Origin: CAZYIW01 sp964647705 | GTDB lineage: Bacteria; Pseudomonadota; Gammaproteobacteria; PS1; Pseudothioglobaceae | NCBI GenBank assembly: GCA_964647705.1 | Contig: CAZYIW010000014.1 | Location: 1 to 29,910, forward strand | Reading direction: 5' to 3' | Length of the DNA: 29,910 nt | Shown here: positions 1 to 6,852 of the stretch, in pieces | Position numbering within the stretch: position 1 is the first letter of the stretch | How the letters are laid out: every line of letters starts with the position of its first letter | Notes under the pieces: generated by a model | Told to the model about the DNA's origin: nothing | What the model saw: the letters and a program-made list of their open reading frames with translations, nothing else | Databases searched by the model: none | Translations under genes and position numbers: made by a program

Positions 1-10
1 TCCAAATAAA

Positions 11-51
11 ATCATTTAATTCATAGGGTTTATTATGAACTGTTAAATGAT
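11..51 (-). terminator. Imperfect hairpin, possible terminator of the tRNA-Arg transcript
   Basis: Positions 11-25 (atcatttaattcata) pair with 34-51, with a three-base bulge at 40-42 and an 8-nt loop. Read on the minus strand, the hairpin lies about 30 nt after the tRNA 3' end and is followed by a T-rich tail (gattttattt). The stem is AT-rich, so termination strength is uncertain. Confidence 0.4.
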
Positions 52-82
52 GGCTTAATTTAGCCTTTATAGGGGAATAATA

Positions 83-159
83 TGGCACCCTCGAGACGAT
101 TCGAACGTCCGACCTACCGCTTAGGAGGCGGTTGCTCTATCCAGCTGAGCTACGAGGGT
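83..159 (-). tRNA. tRNA-Arg (anticodon CCT)
   Basis: The minus strand folds as a complete cloverleaf of 77 nt including an encoded CCA (83-85). The acceptor stem pairs accctcg with cgagggt (87-93 with 153-159), the T-loop is ttcgaat, and the D arm has the usual agctcagctggatagagc form. The anticodon stem accgc/gcggt encloses the loop ctCCTaa, giving anticodon CCT, which reads AGG (Arg). It lies 34 nt downstream of the DsbA-like gene on the same strand, so read-through co-transcription is possible. Confidence 0.95.
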
Positions 160-193
160 ATTGTTGGTATTATCAACACCTGGGCTTCTAAAT

Positions 194-811
194 TCAAGTA
201 ATGATTTGTTTGAGTATTGCCTGTGGATTGTTGTAATCAATTTGAAGGCAATGAATGTGTGCCTGATTTTGGAAAAATAATGATGGAAAGCCAGTAGCAC
301 CAAGCTTTTTCGCTAAAGTGATATCGCCCTGCAAAATTTGTTGTGTTTTGTTGTCATTTAGGTTTTTTGCGAATTTTTCTAGATTGATATCCAGCCCAGA
401 GGCCAGCTTAATCAAAGTTGAATCATCCGATGGATTTTTGGCTTGTAAATAGTAAGCTTTTTGAATTAATTCAATCATTTTCGCTTCCAAAGTGGGTTTT
501 TGCCTACGAATGGCAATCACAGCACGACAAGCAGGGTAGGTTGAGCGCCTTGGTGCGCATTTTTTCCAAAAATCGTAGTTAAATTTTACGCCTGGGATGG
601 TCGTTTCGATTTTTTGCCAATTTTTTTGAATATACGATCGCATATCATCAGACATTGGCTCCTCATTATCGGGTGCCAAACCACCCATGACATGTTGTAT
701 ATGAATCTCATTAGGAAGTGTGTGTTTTAAGCGCTTCCAAGTTTTGGCAAAACCCCAGCACCAAGAGCACATGGGGTCGAGTACATAGTAGAGTGTTTTG
801 TCCGAATTCAT
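194..811 (-). CDS. DsbA/FrnE-family thioredoxin-fold protein
   Basis: A 205-residue protein with an N-terminal CSWC motif (residues about 15-18, in DPMCSWCWGF), typical of the DsbA-like, FrnE/2-hydroxychromene-2-carboxylate-isomerase branch of the thioredoxin superfamily. A helical insertion follows and then the late GFPSLFF strand, which carries the cis-Pro (TGFPS) of thioredoxin folds. No signal peptide is visible, so it is probably cytoplasmic, unlike classical DsbA. It likely acts as a thiol oxidoreductase or glutathione-linked isomerase; the substrate cannot be told from sequence. It diverges from the glycine-zipper gene at 880, with 68 nt between them. The family call is firm, the function is not. 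Confidence 0.85.
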   Translation of the reverse strand: MNSDKTLYYVLDPMCSWCWGFAKTWKRLKHTLPNEIHIQHVMGGLAPDNEEPMSDDMRSYIQKNWQKIETTIPGVKFNYDFWKKCAPRRSTYPACRAVIAIRRQKPTLEAKMIELIQKAYYLQAKNPSDDSTLIKLASGLDINLEKFAKNLNDNKTQQILQGDITLAKKLGATGFPSLFFQNQAHIHCLQIDYNNPQAILKQIIT

Positions 812-816
812 GTTAA

Positions 817-846
817 TTGAAACCGTATACAGGCGTAGAATATATA
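817..846 (+). promoter_or_regulatory. Candidate sigma70-type promoter for the glycine-zipper gene
   Basis: TTGAAA (817-822) and TATATA (841-846) are spaced 18 bp apart in the 68-nt divergent gap. A strong Shine-Dalgarno ggaggt (871-876) precedes the ATG at 880. AT-rich DNA makes chance matches common. Confidence 0.35.
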
Positions 847-879
847 CTACAGTAAATAAAAATAAAATCGGAGGTTAAG

Positions 880-1380
880 ATGAAAATACAATTACTATTA
901 GCGTCGGTTATTTTATCAACCCAAACTGCCATGGCAGGGAGTTTTATGGATACTGCCAGTGTTGTTTCTGTTGAGAAGATTTATCGCACACATACCATTC
1001 GTGAGCCTTATCAAGATTGTTATATTAAAGAGTTTTATCAGGGTGAAGGTGATGGCTCGATGACCAACGAGATTGTTGGGGGTATTTTAGGTGGTTTAAT
1101 TGGCAATCAGTTTGGCGATGGCGATGGCAAAAAAGCAGCCACTGTGGCCGGCACTTTACTCGGCGCATCATTGGCACATGACGATGAAATGGCCAAAGCC
1201 AAAAGTGGCAAAGTGATCACTCGTGAGGTTTGTGAAACCAAGTACCGTAACGAAACCGAAACACGCCTTAGCCATTATCGTGTGGAATACGAATACGACG
1301 GCCGTACATTTACCTACACCACTAAAAATAAGCCTTTTTCTGATAATATTAGAGTTAGGGTGAGTGTGACACCACAATAA
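880..1380 (+). CDS. Exported glycine-zipper (17-kDa antigen-like) envelope protein
   Basis: A 166-residue protein starting with a Sec signal peptide (MKIQLLLASVILSTQTAMAG, cleavage after AMA). The centre carries a glycine-zipper 2TM segment (about residues 67-105, GGILGGLIGNQFGDG then AATVAGTLLGASLAHD), as in Rickettsia 17-kDa surface antigen/SlyB-like proteins. The C-terminal half is charged and has two Cys (about residues 49 and 113). There is no lipobox cysteine at the cleavage site, so it is a soluble or inserted envelope protein rather than a classic lipoprotein. A role in outer-membrane integrity is inferred from the family. A ggaggt ribosome-binding site supports the start. A Sel1 gene follows after 3 nt. 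Confidence 0.8.
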   Translation: MKIQLLLASVILSTQTAMAGSFMDTASVVSVEKIYRTHTIREPYQDCYIKEFYQGEGDGSMTNEIVGGILGGLIGNQFGDGDGKKAATVAGTLLGASLAHDDEMAKAKSGKVITREVCETKYRNETETRLSHYRVEYEYDGRTFTYTTKNKPFSDNIRVRVSVTPQ

Positions 1381-1383
1381 AAA

Positions 1384-1677
1384 TTGTTTAAAAAATCCGC
1401 AAAGAATCAACAACTCATTGAGGCTGCTGATGCAGGGGATGCTGCGTCGCAGTGTGATTTGGGTGTGATGTATGAACTGGGCTTAGGTTTTGAAAAAAAT
1501 CTAGATCAGGCATTTGTTTACTTTGAAAAATCTGCTGAGCAAGGTTACGCCAAAGCACAGTATAATTTGGGCGTTTTTTATGCAATGGGCAAGTCGGTAA
1601 ATAAAGATTTGGTCAAGGCCAAATATTGGATTAAAAAAGCCCATGACAATGGTTATACAGGCACTGGTTTTTTATAA
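1384..1677 (+). CDS. Small Sel1-repeat protein
   Basis: A 97-residue protein with two Sel1-like (TPR-related) repeats: AASQCDLGVMYELGLGFEKN followed by the LDQAFVYFEKSAEQGYAKAQ unit and a second copy ending in YWIKKAHDNGY. No signal peptide is visible. The first possible start is TTG at 1384, three bases after the upstream stop, with no clear Shine-Dalgarno; the next ATG in frame would remove the first repeat, so TTG with translational coupling is preferred. Sel1 repeats mediate protein-protein contacts; the partner is unknown. It sits between an envelope gene and pyrF (12 nt downstream) and is probably in one transcript with both. Confidence 0.7.
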   Translation: MFKKSAKNQQLIEAADAGDAASQCDLGVMYELGLGFEKNLDQAFVYFEKSAEQGYAKAQYNLGVFYAMGKSVNKDLVKAKYWIKKAHDNGYTGTGFL

Positions 1678-1689
1678 AGGATTTTAAAT

Positions 1690-2394
1690 ATGCAAGCTAA
1701 AGATATTAATGTTGAAGACAGACTGATTTTTGCACTGGATGTGCCTGAAGTGGATCAAGCCAAGGCATTGGTACAGAGGCTTGATGACAGTGTTAATTTT
1801 TACAAAATTGGGATGGAGATGCTCATGACTGGCGAGTATTTTCAGCTCATGGATTGGTTGCTTGCAAAGGACAAAAAAGTCTTTGTTGATTTGAAATTTT
1901 TTGATGTGCCTGAGACGGTGGGTCGAACAATCAACCGTTTGAGTAAATACGGTGCAACCTTTGCCACCATCCACGGCAATCAAGCACTCATGGAAAAAGC
2001 GGCTGAAAACAAAGGCGATCTTAAAATTCTAGCGGTTACTGCGCTGACCAGCCTTGATCGTGGAGATTTGGATGATTTGGGTTTTGATTGTGATGTGCAA
2101 GATTTGGTTATCTCGCGTGCCAAAAGAGCCTTTGAAGCAGGCTGTGACGGGGTGGTTTCATCAGGCTTAGAAGTGCCATTTTTAAGAGAATATGTAGACA
2201 ACAAACTCATTGCTGTTACCCCAGGCATTCGCCCTGTTGCCAATGACGATGATCAAAAGCGTGTGGTGGATGTGGCCACGGCGTTTAAATCAGGCTCGGA
2301 TTATATTGTGGTCGGTCGCCCGATTAAAAATGCCAACGACCCATATGAAGCAGCTGCCAACATTCAGCAAATTATCAGGGGTTGTTTTTCTTAA
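1690..2394 (+). CDS. pyrF: Orotidine 5'-phosphate decarboxylase
   Basis: This 234-residue TIM-barrel enzyme decarboxylates OMP to UMP, the last step of de novo pyrimidine synthesis. The sequence shows the ALDVP start strand, the catalytic D-K-x-x-D element (VDLKFFDVPETV, about residues 66-77) and the late phosphate-binding strand VTPGIRP ... YIVVGRPI. Length matches bacterial PyrF (230-240). Start ATG 1690 follows an aaagg-type ribosome-binding site (1676-1680). It ends directly before an intrinsic terminator. Nothing unusual is seen. Confidence 0.95.
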   Translation: MQAKDINVEDRLIFALDVPEVDQAKALVQRLDDSVNFYKIGMEMLMTGEYFQLMDWLLAKDKKVFVDLKFFDVPETVGRTINRLSKYGATFATIHGNQALMEKAAENKGDLKILAVTALTSLDRGDLDDLGFDCDVQDLVISRAKRAFEAGCDGVVSSGLEVPFLREYVDNKLIAVTPGIRPVANDDDQKRVVDVATAFKSGSDYIVVGRPIKNANDPYEAAANIQQIIRGCFS

Positions 2395-2421
2395 AATTAA
2401 GGCAAAGAAAGCAATCATTGA

Positions 2422-2448
2422 ATCGCCGGTTTAGTCGGCGATTTTTTT
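2422..2448 (+). terminator. Intrinsic terminator of pyrF
   Basis: A perfect 7-bp GC-rich stem atcgccg/cggcgat (2422-2428 with 2436-2442), a 7-nt loop and six T residues (2443-2448). The T-run overlaps the stop codon of the convergent tautomerase gene by two bases. Confidence 0.85.
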
Positions 2449-2644
2449 AGCCTTGTCTTAATTCAGTTACCTGGTCAAATCCAATACCCCAATTGTCGGT
2501 ATTAACTTCATCAATGACCACCATCGTGGTTGCAGGGTCTTTTCCAAGCACGTCAACCATGAGTTGGGTTGTGCCTTCAATTAGTGCCTGTTTTTGTTCT
2601 TTAGTTACGCCTTCATTGGTGACTTTGATATTGATATAAGGCAT
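2447..2644 (-). CDS. 4-oxalocrotonate tautomerase-family protein
   Basis: A 65-residue protein beginning MPYINIKVTNEGV, with the catalytic Pro-1 exposed after Met removal, and with the typical TKEQKQALIEGTTQLM helix and a C-terminal VVIDEVNTDNWGIG strand. The length is right for the small 4-OT subgroup (about 62-65 residues per subunit). These enzymes tautomerise 2-hydroxymuconate-like enols; many chromosomal copies have no known physiological substrate, and there are no aromatic-degradation genes nearby. It converges on pyrF. Confidence 0.85.
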   Translation of the reverse strand: MPYINIKVTNEGVTKEQKQALIEGTTQLMVDVLGKDPATTMVVIDEVNTDNWGIGFDQVTELRQG

Positions 2645-2710
2645 TGTGTTTGTTTATAAATAGTACAAAGTTATGCTTACTATACCATTTTGCTTAACAT
2701 CAAGAGTTTT

Positions 2711-3319
2711 TTATTTTCTGCAAACGCCTTTCCACACGGTATTGAATATTGTGTCTATGCTTTGAGTAAGAGGGGTGGTGATTGCACCATCGAGCCTGAG
2801 TTGTATCATTTGAATGGGCAAGCTAAAAAGTGAAGCCAAAATAAATTCCTTAGAATGTTTGTCTGAATTTATAAGATCGCTTGAGCAACTGGCATCAATT
2901 TGTTCGAAAATGACACCAAACGCATTGGATTGATACAGATACTCAATCTCGTCGATATATTCAGAAGGCTTGGAGTGAAAAATAAAATTCATTGTTCTGG
3001 ATTCGGTTTCTGTCATTTCAAACATTAGCTTAACAATGTGTAAGTACTTATCTTCAAAATTGTCATATTGAGAGACAATGTCTTTAAATGCATCGCACAT
3101 TTGTTCAAAGATTTTAATTCTTAATTCTTCTGCGATTTTATCTTTGCCTTCGAAATAGTTATAGATAGAGCCAATACTCACACCCGAGTGCTTTTGAATA
3201 TCTTGTACCGATGTATTGAAGTAGCCCTGAGATGAAAACAGTGTAAGCCCAGACTCTAATATTTTGTCCTTCGTATTAAAGGTGCAGTTTTTTTTGGTGT
3301 TTTGAGAGTAAAAAAACAT
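2711..3319 (-). CDS. TetR-family transcriptional regulator, probable regulator of mtoX
   Basis: A 202-residue protein with an N-terminal TetR HTH (KDKILESGLTLFSSQGYFNT ... SVQDIQKHSGVSIGSIYNYF, about residues 17-63) and a helical ligand/dimerisation domain after it. It is divergent from mtoX, and the 125-nt gap holds a 14-bp perfect palindrome, the usual layout for a local repressor that also controls itself. The inducer is unknown; methanethiol, a related thiol, or a downstream product are guesses. The first residues (MFFYSQNTKKN) are outside the domain, so the true start could be slightly internal. Confidence 0.85.
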   Translation of the reverse strand: MFFYSQNTKKNCTFNTKDKILESGLTLFSSQGYFNTSVQDIQKHSGVSIGSIYNYFEGKDKIAEELRIKIFEQMCDAFKDIVSQYDNFEDKYLHIVKLMFEMTETESRTMNFIFHSKPSEYIDEIEYLYQSNAFGVIFEQIDASCSSDLINSDKHSKEFILASLFSLPIQMIQLRLDGAITTPLTQSIDTIFNTVWKGVCRK

Positions 3320-3348
3320 CTGTCTGTCTCTGGGTTTTGTGTACTTGT

Positions 3349-3354
3349 ATTATA
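3349..3354 (-). promoter_or_regulatory. -10 box of the tetR gene
   Basis: TATAAT on the minus strand, 30 nt upstream of the tetR ATG. No good -35 hexamer is visible; the region where it should lie runs up to the palindrome at 3379-3392, so a bound repressor would block it. Confidence 0.4.
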
Positions 3355-3378
3355 AACTAAAAAAATTTTAAAAAATAA

Positions 3379-3392
3379 AATGAATATTCATT
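3379..3392. promoter_or_regulatory. Palindromic operator candidate between tetR and mtoX
   Basis: The sequence aatgaatattcatt is a perfect 14-bp inverted repeat in the divergent gap, in a position to cover the -35 region of tetR and the upstream promoter region of mtoX. Size and symmetry suit a TetR dimer. A weak mtoX promoter (ttgtgt 3397-3402, taatat 3422-3427) lies just downstream, followed by the ribosome-binding site ggggag (3431-3436). Confidence 0.55.
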
Positions 3393-3444
3393 CTAATTGT
3401 GTTAACATGATTTCAACATTTTAATATATAGGGGAGAATACAAG

Positions 3445-4797
3445 ATGTTTTACAAAAAATTTACAATAGCTGTACTATCTATTTTTACCTTCATGTTGGG
3501 GTCAATATCCCAGGCAGATGAAACCTGTCAATCGCCTTACATGGCGAAAATTACTGGGCATGAAGATTATGTTTATGTCTGGACACTGGGTGTTGAAGGC
3601 TTGGGTGATGGACAAGATAAACTTGTTACTATCGGCGTGAATCCAGCAAATAGTGACTATGGAAAAGTTGTTAGTAGTGTATCGGTTGGTGGCAGAAATG
3701 AAGCCCATCATGCAGGATTTACTGACGACAGAAGATATCTGTGGGCTGCTGGTTTAGACACCTCTAAGATTTTTATCTTTGATGTTCATTCTGATCCAGC
3801 CAATCCTAAACTGCATAAAACAATAGATTCATTTGTTAGTGATTCAGGTGGCGTTGTTGGCCCACATACCACTTATGCACTGCCAGGTCGAATGATGGTT
3901 TCAGGCCTTTCAAACGACACTGATTTTGGTGGCAGAACGGCACTCGTTGAATATTCTAATAGTGGCGATCATGTGGCCACACATTGGATGCCAACCGATG
4001 GCAATCTTAGAGGTGCAGAAAAGACAGGTAGCCATGCAGATGGTTATGGATATGATGTGCGTGTCCTTCCTAGAAAAAACTTAATGTTAACCTCATCTTT
4101 CACTGGTTGGTCTAATTACATGATGGATTTTGGCAAAATGTTAAAAGATGAAGAGGCCATGAAACGCTTTGGTAATACCGTTGTTAGATGGGACCTACAT
4201 TCAAGACAACCCAAAGAAGTGTTCGACGTTCCAGGCGCACCACTTGAGATCAGATGTGCATGGAAACCAAATAACAACTATTGCTTTACAACCACGGCAT
4301 TAACCTCAAAACTTTGGTTAATTTACGAAGACGATAATGGTAAATGGAACGCCAAAGCTGTAGCAGATATTGGTGATGCATCCAAAGTACCTTTGCCGGT
4401 TGATATCTCTATTAGTAGTGATGACACCAAGTTGTGGATCAATACCTTTATGGATGGCAAAACCAGATTGTTTGACATATCAGATGCTTTTAATCCTAAG
4501 CAGGTTTATGAGAAAAAGATTGCCGAACAAGTTAATATGGTTTCACAAAGCTGGGATAACAAAAGACTCTACTATACTGGCTCGCTTTTGGCCAATTGGG
4601 ACAAACAAGGTGAAGCCAATGAGCAGTATTTTAAGGCCTATACATGGGATGGTAAATATTTGAACCATCAATTTACAATTGATTTCTATGAAGAAAAATT
4701 GGGCAGAAGTCATGTAATGAGATTTGGTTCTGACTCACTTTATGCAAGTAAGCCAAAAAAACCATCTAATATTAAGTTATCTAAAATAATCAAATAA
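3445..4797 (+). CDS. mtoX: Methanethiol oxidase, periplasmic (SELENBP1/SBP56 family)
   Basis: A 450-residue protein with a Sec signal peptide (MFYKKFTIAVLSIFTFMLGS ... QA, then DETCQSPY). The mature protein opens with the CxSPY element conserved in SBP56-family methanethiol oxidases and contains the HHAGF, GPHTTYALPG, HADGYGYDVRVLP and SHVMRFGSDSLYA blocks. In this family the enzyme converts CH3SH + O2 + H2O to formaldehyde, H2S and H2O2 and is copper-dependent in the periplasm (Hyphomicrobium MtoX). The following SCO and MauG genes match the known mtoX neighbourhood, which strengthens the assignment over a generic selenium-binding protein. Control is probably by the divergent TetR. A strong terminator follows at once. 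Confidence 0.9.
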   Translation: MFYKKFTIAVLSIFTFMLGSISQADETCQSPYMAKITGHEDYVYVWTLGVEGLGDGQDKLVTIGVNPANSDYGKVVSSVSVGGRNEAHHAGFTDDRRYLWAAGLDTSKIFIFDVHSDPANPKLHKTIDSFVSDSGGVVGPHTTYALPGRMMVSGLSNDTDFGGRTALVEYSNSGDHVATHWMPTDGNLRGAEKTGSHADGYGYDVRVLPRKNLMLTSSFTGWSNYMMDFGKMLKDEEAMKRFGNTVVRWDLHSRQPKEVFDVPGAPLEIRCAWKPNNNYCFTTTALTSKLWLIYEDDNGKWNAKAVADIGDASKVPLPVDISISSDDTKLWINTFMDGKTRLFDISDAFNPKQVYEKKIAEQVNMVSQSWDNKRLYYTGSLLANWDKQGEANEQYFKAYTWDGKYLNHQFTIDFYEEKLGRSHVMRFGSDSLYASKPKKPSNIKLSKIIK

Positions 4798-4808
4798 ATC
4801 AAACATTG

Positions 4809-4843
4809 CTCCTGGTCATGGTTAAACATGACCAGGAGTTTTT
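4809..4843 (+). terminator. Strong intrinsic terminator after mtoX
   Basis: A perfect 12-bp stem ctcctggtcatg/catgaccaggag (4809-4820 with 4827-4838), a 6-nt loop and a run of five T. It stands between mtoX and its accessory genes, so those genes depend on read-through or on a promoter of their own in 4844-4871. Confidence 0.9.
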
Positions 4844-4871
4844 GTAATTTTTTTCTTTTATACTAGTGCGT

Positions 4872-5600
4872 ATGATTTCTTTTAAAAACATCTCACACTC
4901 TTTGATTGTATTGGCTGTTTTTTTCTGGGTAGGGGCATCGTCAGCCGGTTACGGCACACTCAGCTTCAAAGCACCTGAGGCGGGCACTTACAAGCTTTAT
5001 GAAATAGGCGATGCGATAGATGGTCAAGTTATTGATCAAAACTCCAATACCAGATCGTTACATGAGCTGATGGATGACAAGATCAGTATTTTGGGCTTTG
5101 TTTATCTTAATTGCTCTGATGTAAATGGCTGCCCACTAACGGCATTTGTGGTGCAACAAGTTAAAAAAGAAGTCAGTCAAATACCCTCGCTAAAGGCCAA
5201 TGTAAAGTTGATTAGCTTGAGTTTTGATCCAAAAAGAGATACGCCAGAGCTTCTAAACCATCACAGTGGTCATATGGGTGCAGACAATCGTATCTGGACT
5301 TTGGCGACAACAAAAAATGAAACAATGTTACAGCCTTTGCTTGACAGCTATAATCAGCCATTGCAGATTATCTATGATGAAAATGGAAAAGAAACGGGCG
5401 AGATTAATCATGTACTCAGAGTCTTTTTAATTGACAAAAACAAAAAAATTAGAAATATCTACAGCACTGCCTTTCTCCATAAGGACATTCTTGTGAATGA
5501 CATTAAAACCCTTCTTTTAGAAAACAACCCAAACGTATCATTTAAAAAGACCAAAGTTAAAGAAATGCACCATCATCATGGAATGCACCACAAGCATTAA
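4872..5600 (+). CDS. SCO1/SenC-family copper chaperone with CX5C motif and His-rich tail
   Basis: A 242-residue exported thioredoxin-fold protein (signal peptide MISFKNISHSLIVLAVFFWV ... SSA). Instead of the canonical SCO CX3C, the metal site has Cys81 and Cys87 (CSDVNGC, CX5C); the distal SCO histidine is present as His180 (EINHVLRVFLIDK). The C-terminus ends in MHHHHGMHHKH, a likely extra metal-binding tail. SCO proteins deliver copper or reduce thiols at copper sites; here the probable client is MtoX. GTG 4866 in frame is an alternative start; no clear ribosome-binding site is seen for either. The 3' end overlaps the peroxidase gene by 23 nt, implying translational coupling. Confidence 0.85.
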   Translation: MISFKNISHSLIVLAVFFWVGASSAGYGTLSFKAPEAGTYKLYEIGDAIDGQVIDQNSNTRSLHELMDDKISILGFVYLNCSDVNGCPLTAFVVQQVKKEVSQIPSLKANVKLISLSFDPKRDTPELLNHHSGHMGADNRIWTLATTKNETMLQPLLDSYNQPLQIIYDENGKETGEINHVLRVFLIDKNKKIRNIYSTAFLHKDILVNDIKTLLLENNPNVSFKKTKVKEMHHHHGMHHKH

Positions 5601-6825
5601 ATTAACTGCATTTGTACTGGCCATGAGTGTTTGGCCTCTTGCAAATGCTCAAACACTTCACGGGGCTGGAGATTATAGAGAAAACTATAATCAAAATTTT
5701 GAAACAAAATCTCTAAGTCTGGATTTTAGAGAGAAAAATAAAAAGTCAATCGATCTGATTGCAAACACCAAAAAACAAATCGGCCTTCCACCATTATCAG
5801 CGCCAATAGACAACCCTTTAACCGAAGAAAAAGCATTGTTGGGAAAGAAGCTGTTCTTCGATAAACGTTTGTCTTTAAACAACACATTATCTTGTGCCAT
5901 GTGCCATATACCTGAGCAAGGGTTTGGTAGTTATGAGCTTAAAACTTCTGTTGGTCTTGAGGGCAGAAGTCTAAAAAGAAATGCACCAACGCTTTATAAC
6001 ATTGCTTTTATGAAAAAGTTATTTCATGATGCAAGAGAAGATTCTCTTGAATGGCAAGTGTGGTCGCCTTTGTTGAAAAAAAATGAGATGGCAAACCCAT
6101 CATTCTCTTACTTGGTCAATAAATTAAACAATATTGACGAATATAAAACAGCATTTGAAACAGTCTTCCCTGACGAAGGAATCAGTGTTGTGAATATTGG
6201 TAAGGCCATTGCTTCTTATGAGAGGACGCTCAGTTCTGCTTCTAGTAAATTTGATCAATGGTTTTATTCAAATGAGAAAGAGGCATTGTCAAAAGAACAA
6301 AAAAAAGGATATGAGCTTTTTGTCGGTAAAGCAGGGTGTGTCAGTTGCCATGTTGTTGGGCAAGATTTTGCCGTTTTTTCTGATCAAGCGCTTCACAACA
6401 CAGGGGTTGGTTTTAAACAATCTATGCACTCAGACGAAGACACAATCAGAGTGCAAATTTCACCAGGAGAGTATGCTGATATAGAGAAAAAAATCATTGA
6501 CTCGGTCTCTGGCGTGATAGAGAATGATTTAGGTTTGTATGAAATTACCCAAGATCCAAAAGATCGTTGGAAATATCGAACACCCACACTTAGAAATATC
6601 GCAATCACCGCACCTTATATGCACAATGGATCTTTGTTAAGTTTAAAAGATGTGGTGAACTTTTATAACAATGGCGGGGTAGAAAATCCACTATTAAGCC
6701 CGCTAATCAAACCATTGAACTTAACCAAACAAGAAAAAAATCAGCTTATAGAGTTTCTTAAATCTCTCACAGGCAGCAATGTCAATCAATTAATTGCCGA
6801 TGCCTTTGACCATGAGAATATATAA
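5578..6825 (+). CDS. mauG: MauG/CcpA-type di-haem cytochrome c peroxidase
   Basis: A 415-residue exported protein (MECTTSIKLTAFVLAMSVWP ... ANAQ) with two CxxCH haem sites, CAMCH (106-110) and CVSCH (254-258), the spacing of bacterial di-haem cytochrome c peroxidases/MauG. Typical blocks are LGKKLFFDKRLS, LKRNAPTLYNIA and FRTPTLRNI-like KYRTPTLRNIAITAPYMHNG. Members reduce H2O2 or use it to make protein-derived cofactors. Next to mtoX it may consume the H2O2 product or mature MtoX or a partner; which one is not decidable from sequence. It starts inside the SCO gene's His-tail codons. Confidence 0.88.
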   Translation: MECTTSIKLTAFVLAMSVWPLANAQTLHGAGDYRENYNQNFETKSLSLDFREKNKKSIDLIANTKKQIGLPPLSAPIDNPLTEEKALLGKKLFFDKRLSLNNTLSCAMCHIPEQGFGSYELKTSVGLEGRSLKRNAPTLYNIAFMKKLFHDAREDSLEWQVWSPLLKKNEMANPSFSYLVNKLNNIDEYKTAFETVFPDEGISVVNIGKAIASYERTLSSASSKFDQWFYSNEKEALSKEQKKGYELFVGKAGCVSCHVVGQDFAVFSDQALHNTGVGFKQSMHSDEDTIRVQISPGEYADIEKKIIDSVSGVIENDLGLYEITQDPKDRWKYRTPTLRNIAITAPYMHNGSLLSLKDVVNFYNNGGVENPLLSPLIKPLNLTKQEKNQLIEFLKSLTGSNVNQLIADAFDHENI

Positions 6826-6852
6826 TCAACATTTTTAATTAATTTTCCAGTG

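Noticed and set aside
1684..1983. 99-residue minus-strand frame opposite pyrF
   Set aside because: Shadow of the conserved pyrF sequence; composition is not protein-like and no start signal is present.
3445..4797. mtoX product as a surface-layer or generic beta-propeller protein
   Set aside because: The CxSPY start of the mature protein, the family blocks and the SCO-mauG neighbours all point to methanethiol oxidase.
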